NCBI GenBank assembly: GCA_903929755.1 | Contig: CAIYVZ010000150.1 | Location: 1-64,000 of the forward strand | Origin: an uncultured Acidobacteriia bacterium | GTDB lineage: Bacteria > Acidobacteriota > Terriglobia > Bryobacterales > Bryobacteraceae | Reading direction: 5' to 3' | Length of the DNA: 64,000 bases | In this document: piece by piece, positions 44,700 through 53,134 of the stretch | Layout of the letters: every line of letters begins with the position of its first letter | Numbering within the stretch: the stretch's first letter is position 1 | Translations under genes and position numbers: made by a program | The notes under the pieces: model-generated | What the model saw: only the letters and a program-made list of their open reading frames with translations | What the model was told of the DNA's origin: nothing | The model's database searches: none

Positions 44700-46316
44700 T
44701 TACTGCAACCGAAACGCGTACAGATTCTCGCCGCCAGCCACCAGCACGTACTGGTGGCCGTCCAGCGTGTAAGTGATCGGCGCATTACTCGGATTCGAGA
44801 TCAGCCCGGTATGCCACAACGGCTCGCCGTTCCGGGCGTCAAACGCAATAAAATTACCCGAACCGTCGCTGCCGAACACCAGGTTTCCGGCAGTTGTCAG
44901 CAAACTCTGCGGCCCGTTATTGGTCGCATGTTTCCACGCGATCTTCCCCGTCTTCACATCAATCGCGCGAAGCTCGGTCTTAATCACCGCCCCGCCCCGC
45001 TCCGTGCCCGAATAACCTTCCGGCTGCGCATCCGTGTCGGTTTTATAGAAAATCGTGTAACTCTGCGAAGTTCCCACATAGAACAGCCCCGTATCCGGGT
45101 TATACGCCGGATTCGGCCAGCCCGTCGACCCGTTCGAATTCGGAGACGTTAGAGCCCCCGCCACCTGCGGTTCCTTCATCGGATCCCGGATCGGTTGCCC
45201 GTTCGCCGCAATCCCCTTGTACCAGTTCAGATTCTCCACAAACGGAGCCGTCAGAATACTCTTGCCCGTAGTCCGGTCCAGTACGAAAAACAGCCCGGAC
45301 CGATGCGCCTGCGCCAGCAACTTCCTCGGCTTGCCGTCAATCGTCGTATTGAACAGAACCGGCGTCTGCGCCGCATCCCAGTCATGCGTATCGTGCGGCG
45401 AATACTGGAAATACCAGGCCATCTTCCCCGTATCCGGATTCACCGCCACCACCGACGCCGTGTACAGATTGTCCCCTTCCCTGCTCTGCCCCGCCATCAC
45501 CGGATTTGCATTGCCCGTCGGAATATACAGCAAATTCAATTCCGGATCGTATGTCGGCGGATACCAAACCCCGCCCCCGCCATGCTCCACCGCGTTCTTG
45601 TTCGGCCACGTGTTGAAACCCGGATCGCCCTCGTGCGCCGTCGTATAGAAGCGCCACTGCACGGCCCCGGTTTCCGGATCATGCGCTTCGGCATAGTTCG
45701 GTATATCCAGAAAATCTCCGCCCACGCCCGTAATCACATGGTTCCCAATCACCAGCGGCGCCACCGACGAGAAGTAATCCCGCTTCACATCGGCCAGCTC
45801 CCGGTTCCACCGTTCCTTACCCGTCTTGATATCCAGTGACACCAGGTGGTTGTCGTACGTCTCAAAAAATAGCCAGTCGCCGTAAATCCCCACGCCGCGA
45901 TTGCCCAGCGCCACCGCCGGCACGCCTCGCCACGTGTATTTCCAAATCTCCCGCCCCGTCCGCGCATCAATCGCCAGCACCGTGTTCGGTTCCGTAATGT
46001 AAAGGACGCCATCCACCAGCAGCGGAGCGCACCGTGTATTGGCAAAGCCCTGCGACGCGAGCGCGGGACCAGGTCCACCAACATTCGCCCCCGGCGTCAT
46101 GCTGATCTGGTTCACCCACGCCAGCGACAGGTTATGCACATTCGCCGCGTTGATTTCCTTCAGCGAACTATAATGGCGACCCGAATAGTCGCCATGGAAC
46201 GTCGGCCAGCTGTCCGGCTTCGGGTGAACGATCGCGTCCCCCGGCAGTGTCTGACCAAAGGCAATCGTTGCCACACTCGTGAGGGCAAGCAGAAACAACG
46301 GAATTCTCATCTTCAT
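44700..46316 (-). CDS. PQQ-dependent (quinoprotein) dehydrogenase-like beta-propeller
   Basis: About 538 residues if translation starts at ATG 46316, placed 6 bases after GAGG and followed by the signal peptide MRIPLFLLALTSVATIAFG; in-frame ATGs at 46364, 46346 and 46328 are alternatives created by a tandem repeat. The eight-bladed propeller has repeated W-motifs (AIDARTGREIWKYTW, SLDIKTGKERWNRE, AIDVKTGKIAWKHA, AFDARNGEPLWHTG) and DTHDWDAAQTPVL, characteristic of PQQ alcohol dehydrogenases. It is periplasmic and probably passes electrons to the cytochrome c encoded immediately upstream. Confidence 0.88.
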   Translation of the reverse strand: MKMRIPLFLLALTSVATIAFGQTLPGDAIVHPKPDSWPTFHGDYSGRHYSSLKEINAANVHNLSLAWVNQISMTPGANVGGPGPALASQGFANTRCAPLLVDGVLYITEPNTVLAIDARTGREIWKYTWRGVPAVALGNRGVGIYGDWLFFETYDNHLVSLDIKTGKERWNRELADVKRDYFSSVAPLVIGNHVITGVGGDFLDIPNYAEAHDPETGAVQWRFYTTAHEGDPGFNTWPNKNAVEHGGGGVWYPPTYDPELNLLYIPTGNANPVMAGQSREGDNLYTASVVAVNPDTGKMAWYFQYSPHDTHDWDAAQTPVLFNTTIDGKPRKLLAQAHRSGLFFVLDRTTGKSILTAPFVENLNWYKGIAANGQPIRDPMKEPQVAGALTSPNSNGSTGWPNPAYNPDTGLFYVGTSQSYTIFYKTDTDAQPEGYSGTERGGAVIKTELRAIDVKTGKIAWKHATNNGPQSLLTTAGNLVFGSDGSGNFIAFDARNGEPLWHTGLISNPSNAPITYTLDGHQYVLVAGGENLYAFRLQ

Positions 46317-46322
46317 TCGTGT

Positions 46323-46376
46323 CCTCATTTGAATTGGTGCCCTCATTTGAATTGCTGTCCTCATTTGAACGTCGCC
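46323..46376 (-). repeat. Three 18-bp tandem units at the cytochrome/quinoprotein junction
   Basis: CCTCATTTGAA recurs with a period of 18 at 46323, 46341 and 46359; the first two units share 14 identical bases. On the coding strand each copy carries ATGAGG, so stop, start and ribosome-site words are multiplied. Confidence 0.9.
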
Positions 46377-47221
46377 AAGTACGCCGTCAGATTGTGCATA
46401 TCGTTATCAGAGAGCTTCATCATGATGTCGATATGCGCCTGCAGGGGATCCGTAATCTCCACCTTTGGAATCCCACGATTCCGCGCCCAGGTCTTCGTCG
46501 ATCCATCCGCCAGCCGCAGCGTCACATCGAAATCGGTAACCCGAATCGGCGCGCCCTTAATCGCTTCGCCCGAAGGCAGCGTGAGCGTTGCATAAGGCGC
46601 CGTCGCGCTCGCCGGCCCCCCACCCCGTCCGCCGCGTCCCGTCCGCGGCATCACCAGCCGGTCCTGCAGCGTGGCCACATCGTATTTCCCTGCCACTCCC
46701 TTCAAATTGCCCGAAGGCGAATGGCACTTGTTACACCCGCCCGCACCGTTGAAATACGTCTCTCCGGCCTTCGCGTTCCCAATCAGAACCTCGCTCATCC
46801 GCACATCCCCCCGGCCGGACGCGTAAATCACCCGCGAATGCAGGTAAGCCGCAATATCGGCAATCTGGCTGTCGGAAACCTCAACTTTGCCCGCCTTCGC
46901 ATGCTCCGCGGCGCGCACACGGGCTCCCAGCTGGATACCGTCCTCGTCATGCAGCGTGACTTCTGAGAAGATCAGATCCGGTCCCGCCTTCCCGCCCTTC
47001 CCCCGCTCCCCGTGGCAGTAGCCACAGGTCGAGTTATAGGCTGTAAGGCCCCGGGTGACGGCCTCCGGAGAGTAGACCTTAAACCGGCCAACCCGTCCCG
47101 GGCCACGTCCGGCTGCCCCAGGCGCCGCAGTGGCGGGCGCAGGCGGTTGCGCCTCCATCCCGGCAATCGTCACAAGGAGGGCCGCGCCTCCCGCAAAGGC
47201 TAATAATATTTTCGAGCGCAC
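46361..47221 (-). CDS. Dihaem cytochrome c protein
   Basis: 286 residues with signal peptide (ILLAFAGGAALLVTIAGMEAQ), a Pro/Ala/Gly linker and two haem motifs: CGYCH (about 66-70) and CNKCH (about 163-167). The C-terminal domain (LTLPSGEAIKGAPIRVTDFD) is a small beta domain seen in acidobacterial quinoprotein-linked cytochromes. It overlaps or abuts the PQQ dehydrogenase gene through the tandem repeat (ATGA), so the two form a unit in which this protein likely accepts electrons from the quinoprotein. Confidence 0.88.
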   Translation of the reverse strand: MRSKILLAFAGGAALLVTIAGMEAQPPAPATAAPGAAGRGPGRVGRFKVYSPEAVTRGLTAYNSTCGYCHGERGKGGKAGPDLIFSEVTLHDEDGIQLGARVRAAEHAKAGKVEVSDSQIADIAAYLHSRVIYASGRGDVRMSEVLIGNAKAGETYFNGAGGCNKCHSPSGNLKGVAGKYDVATLQDRLVMPRTGRGGRGGGPASATAPYATLTLPSGEAIKGAPIRVTDFDVTLRLADGSTKTWARNRGIPKVEITDPLQAHIDIMMKLSDNDMHNLTAYLATFK

Positions 47222-47272
47222 TGCCGCCAGTATATACAGCCCCGGCTGCCGCTCCGGATGTAAACTTGCAAC

Positions 47273-48328
47273 GTGGCGAAAGGTACCTCAATCACTCTCG
47301 ACCGCCGAACATTTCTGGCCGGAGCCATGGCTCCCCTGCTCCACGCCCAACCTGCGCCGGCTGCCAAAAAGCGTATCGACATGCACCACCATTTCGGCCC
47401 CCCCGCCTGGGCTGCCGCCATGAAGGGCAACCCCATGCTCCAGCCCTCCAACGCCACCTGGACGCCTGAAAAATCCCTCGAAGACCTCGACCGTGGCAAC
47501 GCCGCAGCCGCGGTCCTCTCCATTACCAACCCCGGCCTCTTCCTCGGCGACCGAACCCCTGGCGACCTAGCCCGAGAAAACAGAGCCCGAGCCGTCCGCC
47601 TCGCCCGCCAGTGCAACGACTACGGCGCAAAAGTCGTCCAGGCCCACCCCACCCGCTTCGGCCTCCTCGCCGCCCTGCCCCTCCCCGACGTCGCTGCCAG
47701 CCTCAAAGAAATCGCTTACGCTTACGACCAACTCCACGTTGACGGCATCGGCCTGATGACCAGCTTCGGCGACACCTGGCTCGGCAACCCCGCCTACCGC
47801 CCCGTCATGGAAGAACTGAACCGCCGCAGTGCCGTCGTCCTGGTTCACCCCACCGCCGCAGAATGTTGCCGGACCCTGAACTACGCCCCCGGAGTCGGCC
47901 CCGGCAGCCTCGAATACGGAACCGACACCACCCGCGCCATCATGGGCCTCTGCTTCAGTGGCGACGCCGTCCGCTTCCCCAACATCCGCTGGATCTGGTC
48001 CCACGGAGGAGGTACCCTCCCCTTCCTCGCCGCCCGCATCGCCGGAGCTGCCGCCAATAGAAAGGAAGAACTCCCCAACGGCCTCCTGCCCGAACTAAAG
48101 AAGTTCTACTACGACCTCGCCGGAGCCACCAACATCGGAGTCATCTCCTCCCTGAAGCAACTCGTCGGCCCCGACCACATCCTCTTCGGAACCGACTTCC
48201 CCCCCGGAGGCCGAATCTTAGAAACCGCCCAAACCCTCCGCAGCCTCAACGCCTTCACCGACCCGGAACTGCAACTCATCGAACGGGACAACGCCGTCCG
48301 CCTGCTGCCCCGCCTCGGCACTCTTTAA
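47273..48328 (+). CDS. Amidohydrolase-family protein (ACMSD/decarboxylase-like)
   Basis: 351 residues, GTG start. The N-terminus ITLDRRTFLAGAMAPLLHAQ resembles a Tat signal. The TIM-barrel amidohydrolase-2 fold shows RIDMHHHFGPPAW (metal-binding His), VVLVHPTAAECCR, IRWIWSHGGGTLPFLA and ILFGTDFPPGG with the conserved Asp. Close relatives include 2-amino-3-carboxymuconate semialdehyde decarboxylase and other non-oxidative decarboxylases of aromatic acids. The substrate is not shown. It is divergent from the cytochrome/quinoprotein pair. Confidence 0.87.
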   Translation: MAKGTSITLDRRTFLAGAMAPLLHAQPAPAAKKRIDMHHHFGPPAWAAAMKGNPMLQPSNATWTPEKSLEDLDRGNAAAAVLSITNPGLFLGDRTPGDLARENRARAVRLARQCNDYGAKVVQAHPTRFGLLAALPLPDVAASLKEIAYAYDQLHVDGIGLMTSFGDTWLGNPAYRPVMEELNRRSAVVLVHPTAAECCRTLNYAPGVGPGSLEYGTDTTRAIMGLCFSGDAVRFPNIRWIWSHGGGTLPFLAARIAGAAANRKEELPNGLLPELKKFYYDLAGATNIGVISSLKQLVGPDHILFGTDFPPGGRILETAQTLRSLNAFTDPELQLIERDNAVRLLPRLGTL

Positions 48329-48413
48329 CGGGAAACAGCGCCCCGAAGCGGCTAAAGCCCCAACGCAGGCACCATTTCCGGCGCACAAATGCACGCTACC
48401 GTGCGCCCAACAA

Positions 48414-49757
48414 TCATATCCGCGCTAAGCGAGAGTCGGCATCCCCAAAGTGATCCAGCTTCACACCCATCCGGTCCATCAGCGATAGATACAGGCTGCA
48501 CATCTTGCGGTTCTCCGCCGGTTCGCCCAGATAGCTGAGCGAACGGCCCGTCTGCAACGTTCCGCCCAACCCGCCTGCCAGCACTACCGGCAGTCTGGTG
48601 TTATCGTGCGTACGGCCCACAAACAGGCTCGAGAGGAACATCAGGCAGGAGTTATCCAGCACCGTCCCGTCACCTTCCGGCATTGCGTCCAGCTTCCCGG
48701 CCAGATAGGCGAACTGGCTCAGATGCCAGCGCGCAATCGCTTCGTAACCGTCGGAATTATTGTTGTGCGAGGCGCCGTGGTGTCCCTGGTTCACGCCCAG
48801 AAACGGGTAATACATGGCCGACAGATCCCGCGAGATGATCAGGGACGCAACCCGCGTCTTGTCCGTCTGAAACGCGATCGCGATAATGTCGCACATCAGT
48901 TTTGAGTGCTCTCGCAGATCTTCCGGCAACCCATTCGCCGGCCGCTCCATCATGAAAGCGGCCGTGTTTTTCAGTTTGGCCTGATCCTCAGCCAGATCTT
49001 TACTCTTACGCACCGCCCCCACGCGCTTTTCCACCTCGCGCACGCTGGCCAGATAGTCATCCAGCTTACTCTTATCTGCCGCGCTCACTTTCTTGCCCAT
49101 CGCTTCCGCGCTTTCCTTCACGCGGTCGATAATGCTGATGCTGCGCAGGCTCCCCCGGTTCTCAAACAGGTTGTCGAACGCCAGCGATGGATAGAGTTCC
49201 ACGGGCACGGGCGAGTCCGGGCTCTGCCACGAAACGTGGGAACTGTAAGCCATCGAGTAATTGGTTTCGTGATACCCCGTCATCGGCGGATCGCAGGCCA
49301 GCACAATGCTCGCTTGCGGCGTATCCTGCCCCAGCGTATTCGCGATCATCTGATCAACACTCATGCCGGAGTGCAGAACCGCGCCTTTGGAAACCTGAGC
49401 GCCCGAAAGCAGACTGCCCGTCTGCGCAGGGTGAATCCCCAAACCCACGGAGGCTTTGTTGAAAAGGCCGTCCACCACGTTGATCTTGTGCTTCAGCGGC
49501 TCCATTACCGACAGCGTCTTGCTAAGCTTCATTGCCGCGCCGTCGCCGGTCGCGCTCCAGTGGTCCTCATTCACGCCGCAGCCCATGAACATGACGCCAA
49601 AACGCTTCGGGAACGCTGTCGCCGCGCCGAAAACAGGCAGCGATTCCAGGAATGGCAGTGCCATCGCCACGCCCGCCCCGCGCAGCACCGAGCGGCGGGA
49701 CATCGTGCGCGAAAACTCGCGTGGAATTCTGTTTTGCGGAAGTAGTTTGTCGGACAT
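48414..49757 (-). CDS. DUF1552 protein with Tat signal
   Basis: 447 residues. The start has a twin-arginine signal (MSRRSVLRGAGVAMALPFLE). The body shows FPKRFGVMFMGCGVNEDHW, the long helical segment with DDYLASVREVEKRV, and HHGASHNNNSDGY, matching DUF1552. Members nearly always follow a DUF1592-type cytochrome gene, as here, where the start is next to the preceding stop. Their role is unknown; they are thought to act in the periplasm as part of an oxidative or sulfatase-like complex, which is inference. Confidence 0.92.
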   Translation of the reverse strand: MSDKLLPQNRIPREFSRTMSRRSVLRGAGVAMALPFLESLPVFGAATAFPKRFGVMFMGCGVNEDHWSATGDGAAMKLSKTLSVMEPLKHKINVVDGLFNKASVGLGIHPAQTGSLLSGAQVSKGAVLHSGMSVDQMIANTLGQDTPQASIVLACDPPMTGYHETNYSMAYSSHVSWQSPDSPVPVELYPSLAFDNLFENRGSLRSISIIDRVKESAEAMGKKVSAADKSKLDDYLASVREVEKRVGAVRKSKDLAEDQAKLKNTAAFMMERPANGLPEDLREHSKLMCDIIAIAFQTDKTRVASLIISRDLSAMYYPFLGVNQGHHGASHNNNSDGYEAIARWHLSQFAYLAGKLDAMPEGDGTVLDNSCLMFLSSLFVGRTHDNTRLPVVLAGGLGGTLQTGRSLSYLGEPAENRKMCSLYLSLMDRMGVKLDHFGDADSRLARI

Positions 49758-52700
49758 TTATTCGCCTCTCTTCTGATTCATCTCGCTTCGGCTGATCTCG
49801 GGATTCCGCCGGTTTAGAAACTGCTGACTGGACACAATGGTTTCCACCAGTCCGCCAAATCGATAGCCATCTGCGGCCATCCTCGCCTGCATCTTCTGGA
49901 CAACGGGTTCGTCAGAAAGCTGCAGGCTCCTGCTAAGAGAATATGCCAAAAGCTTGCGGCTCAGGTTGTCCAGGTAATCCTTTTGCCGTTTTTCTTTTAT
50001 GTATGCCTGCACACCCCGCAATCCAGAACCCTGGTAGCCCCCCGGGAATGTCGCAGTCGGATCAATCGCCCGGCCCGCAACATCTTTGGTTCGCGCCTCA
50101 CCCACTGGCCCGTAACCCTCCATCGCGATGCCGAATACGTCAAACCGCGCATGGCAGCCCGCGCAAAGCGGGTTTTCCCGGTGCCGCGCCAACACATCTT
50201 TCAGCAGCGCATCCGTCTTCGCCTCGTCCTGCGGCAACTCCGGAACCACCGGCGGCGGAGGCGGAATCACTTCGCCCAACACCCGCCTTACCAGCCAATA
50301 TCCCCGCTTCACCGGACTCGTCCGCAATCCCGGAGAACTTTGCGTCAGAAATACGGCCATCGGCAGCAAGCCGCCCCGCTCGTATTTGCCCGCATCATCT
50401 ACCCGAACCCAGGTGTCAGCGGTAACGGACGGCTTGGCATACACCTGAACCGGCGGCGTCGGCAGACCTGGCATCGGAAGCATCGCCCTGCCCGGCCCGG
50501 CCACTGGGGGCGGCTTCACCTCAGCCAGTTTGAACTCGGGAATGTCCTTCATGCCATAGTGCTTCGCCAGCGCCGGATTCACAAAAGTGTAATTCCCATA
50601 CAGCATCTCCAGAACCGAACGGTTGTTCTTAATCACGTCATCGAAGAAACGCACAGGCTCTTCGAACATTGCCTTCCGCAGGTCATTATCGAAATTCGGG
50701 AAGCGCTTGCGGTCAACCGAATTGTAGGTTTCGAAGTGCCGGGAATCGAGCCAGTTCGCCGCAAACTCAGTCGCCAGCCCCCGGGACCGGGGATCTTTCA
50801 GCAGTCTCCGGGCCTGGGCCAGCAGAACCTCCGGCCGCACCAAATCGCCCTGCGCCGCGTGTTTCAGCAACTCCTCATCCGGCGCACTGGACCAAATAAA
50901 ATAACTCAGCCGACTGGCCAGATCGTAAGCTGAAATGGGCGTTCCGGGGCCCGCCATTCCTGCCGGACGGATGGACGCCGAGACACCCGTGCCCGGCGGA
51001 GGTGGCTTTAAGTCGACTCGGAAGAAAAACTCCGGCGCCACCAGAATACTGGCAACCGCATCCCGCATCGCGTCCTCGTGGGACAGCGCCCCGTTTTCCC
51101 GGAGCTTGCGGTAGTAAGCCACCAAACCGTCCCGTTCCGACTTCGTCAGCGGCCTGCGATAGGCGCGCCCCGCAAACTTCACCAGAGCCTCTAACTGGAC
51201 CGGTTCCGCCGCCACCCGCATCTTTTCCAGTCGCCGCAGCGTGGAATCGATGCCGTCAAAATGGTGGGGCATCCATGCCGCGGCCATCGGATTATCACTG
51301 GCCTTTGCCAGCGCAATGTACTGATCCCGGATTCCCGCGATAACGGAAGAGTCCGTCACTTCCTTACCCGCCGGACGCGGTCGGCCCGACTCGGCCCCAC
51401 CGCCCTGAACCTCGCCGCTCTGGTTGAAATAGTACTGAATGAATGTACGCGCCGTGTGGTTGGCGTAGAAATCGAATTCCGTCCAAAGCCGGTCAAGTTC
51501 CGCCTTCCCCTTGTCATCCAGAATCAGTTCCTGCAGCGGATTATCGTCACGCCAGAAGCCCATCACACTGTGATAACCGGCGCTCAGCAGACGCCCCGAA
51601 TCCGCCGAGTCATCCGGGAAAAACTTGCCGCGTTCCTTTACATAGAAGGCATCCGGGAAGACATCCGCGAAACGCGCGAAAGACTCTTCATATTTGGCCC
51701 GCTGCGCCGCCGGAACCACCAAATCGGGATCGCTCAACTGAGCCGTCTTCATCACTGCGGCCCAGCGTACGGCTGCTTCCGCATGCAGTCCGGCATACTT
51801 CGGGATCTCCGGCGCCTTCTGCGGCACCTCGGTATCCAGCCTCAGCGCATCCGTGTCGAATTTCCGGCGGTTCGTGTTGAACTGCGTGTATTTCCACGTC
51901 AGCAAGGGCTGGGCGGCAGCAGGTAAACCACGCCCCCGGCCCCCTCCACCCCGGCCACCCCTGCCCGGCGGCGGAGTGCCTGCGGCTTCAGACGGAAGCT
52001 GCGGAGGAACAGGCGGGCCAGTCACCACCGGGGCCATAAACTGCATCGCCGTATGGTTGCGGATCCGCACCACAAAATCGCGCATCTCCACGCATTTCGT
52101 GCGAAGCGCTCCGGCCTCTTTATCGCTCAGCTTGCCGGAAGAGGGCGCAGGCAACGCTTTCCACATCGCCTGCAGTTTACCGATGGGGCCAACTTCCGCT
52201 TTACGCTGGGCCGGAGCCACTGTCTCGCCCAGAATCCCCCAAACTGCCGGCAGATACTTCGGACTCACTTTCGCGGCGGCCGCCGTGCTCGCCAGCGTGG
52301 CTGCCGGTTTCCCGAATGCCGCCCGGTACTTGTACCGCCAGGCCGCCTCAAAATAATCCGCGTAGTCGGTCGGTTGCGCTGCGTAGAAATCCACGATCCG
52401 TCTCACCGCGAACTGATCGCGATCCGTTTCCACCAGCATCGGCCCCGGCGCGAACACAAAACCATCCGGCGTCAGTGCCAGGTGATCGGCCACTTCACGC
52501 GCCGCCACCAGGTACTTATTGAACAACCCCGGCGACATGTTCAGCGTCTCGCCGGTGTTGTCGAAGCCCGCCTCGTTCGCCGGGTCTACCGGAAACTCCC
52601 TGGTGGGCCTCAGGTCCACACCCGTCAGATCCCGGATCGTGTAGTTATATTCCGAATTACTCAGCCGGTGCGCCAAAACCGGCCCTGGATCGCCCGCGTT

Positions 52701-53057
52701 CCGGCGCAGTTCACTCGTTCGGACGGCCTTCAGCCAGTCAATAACCTGCTGCCGTCGCTCCGCCGTCGGCTGGGGTACGGCTTTCGGCGGCATCTCCTGC
52801 CGCTCCAGCCGTTCCATTAATAAGAGCCAGTGCGGCAGGTCCTTCAGCACGGCAGGCAGCGTCGTCACGGCTTTCAAATCCAGTTGCGCAGCAGGCGTCG
52901 CGCCGCCATGGCAGGACACGCAATACTGCCCGATAAATGGTCGAACCGTCTGGCTGAACCCCCGTTCTAAAGCGGCGCTTCCCACCTCAGCGCCCATCAC
53001 GGGAGCGGTTGCCAGCAAGGCCGACATCGCGAACATAGTTTGTTTTCGGAGTTTCAC
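49758..53057 (-). CDS. Planctomycete-type cytochrome with DUF1587/1592/1588/1585 domains
   Basis: About 1099 residues from GTG 53057, which has GAGG six bases upstream and gives the signal peptide (MFAMSALLATAPVMGAE). A haem-binding CVSCH (about 45-49) begins the cytochrome domain, followed by DUF1587 (HRLSNSEYNYTIRDLTGVD), a long middle region with a Pro/Gly-rich linker, DUF1592 (SAYDLASRLSYFIWSSAPDE), DUF1588 (SSPGLRTSPVKRGYWLVRRV with a C-x2-C haem-like CAGCH) and DUF1585 (LSRKLLAYSLSRSLQ). The complex is exported; its substrate is unknown. DUF1552 is encoded next. Confidence 0.92.
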   Translation of the reverse strand: MKLRKQTMFAMSALLATAPVMGAEVGSAALERGFSQTVRPFIGQYCVSCHGGATPAAQLDLKAVTTLPAVLKDLPHWLLLMERLERQEMPPKAVPQPTAERRQQVIDWLKAVRTSELRRNAGDPGPVLAHRLSNSEYNYTIRDLTGVDLRPTREFPVDPANEAGFDNTGETLNMSPGLFNKYLVAAREVADHLALTPDGFVFAPGPMLVETDRDQFAVRRIVDFYAAQPTDYADYFEAAWRYKYRAAFGKPAATLASTAAAAKVSPKYLPAVWGILGETVAPAQRKAEVGPIGKLQAMWKALPAPSSGKLSDKEAGALRTKCVEMRDFVVRIRNHTAMQFMAPVVTGPPVPPQLPSEAAGTPPPGRGGRGGGGRGRGLPAAAQPLLTWKYTQFNTNRRKFDTDALRLDTEVPQKAPEIPKYAGLHAEAAVRWAAVMKTAQLSDPDLVVPAAQRAKYEESFARFADVFPDAFYVKERGKFFPDDSADSGRLLSAGYHSVMGFWRDDNPLQELILDDKGKAELDRLWTEFDFYANHTARTFIQYYFNQSGEVQGGGAESGRPRPAGKEVTDSSVIAGIRDQYIALAKASDNPMAAAWMPHHFDGIDSTLRRLEKMRVAAEPVQLEALVKFAGRAYRRPLTKSERDGLVAYYRKLRENGALSHEDAMRDAVASILVAPEFFFRVDLKPPPPGTGVSASIRPAGMAGPGTPISAYDLASRLSYFIWSSAPDEELLKHAAQGDLVRPEVLLAQARRLLKDPRSRGLATEFAANWLDSRHFETYNSVDRKRFPNFDNDLRKAMFEEPVRFFDDVIKNNRSVLEMLYGNYTFVNPALAKHYGMKDIPEFKLAEVKPPPVAGPGRAMLPMPGLPTPPVQVYAKPSVTADTWVRVDDAGKYERGGLLPMAVFLTQSSPGLRTSPVKRGYWLVRRVLGEVIPPPPPVVPELPQDEAKTDALLKDVLARHRENPLCAGCHARFDVFGIAMEGYGPVGEARTKDVAGRAIDPTATFPGGYQGSGLRGVQAYIKEKRQKDYLDNLSRKLLAYSLSRSLQLSDEPVVQKMQARMAADGYRFGGLVETIVSSQQFLNRRNPEISRSEMNQKRGE

Positions 53058-53134
53058 AGGTGTCCTCAACGGATCATATCAATGTCTGCCCAGCAAGCCC
53101 TGTCGTTGCGCCCCCCACTCCCAGCCAAATTACA

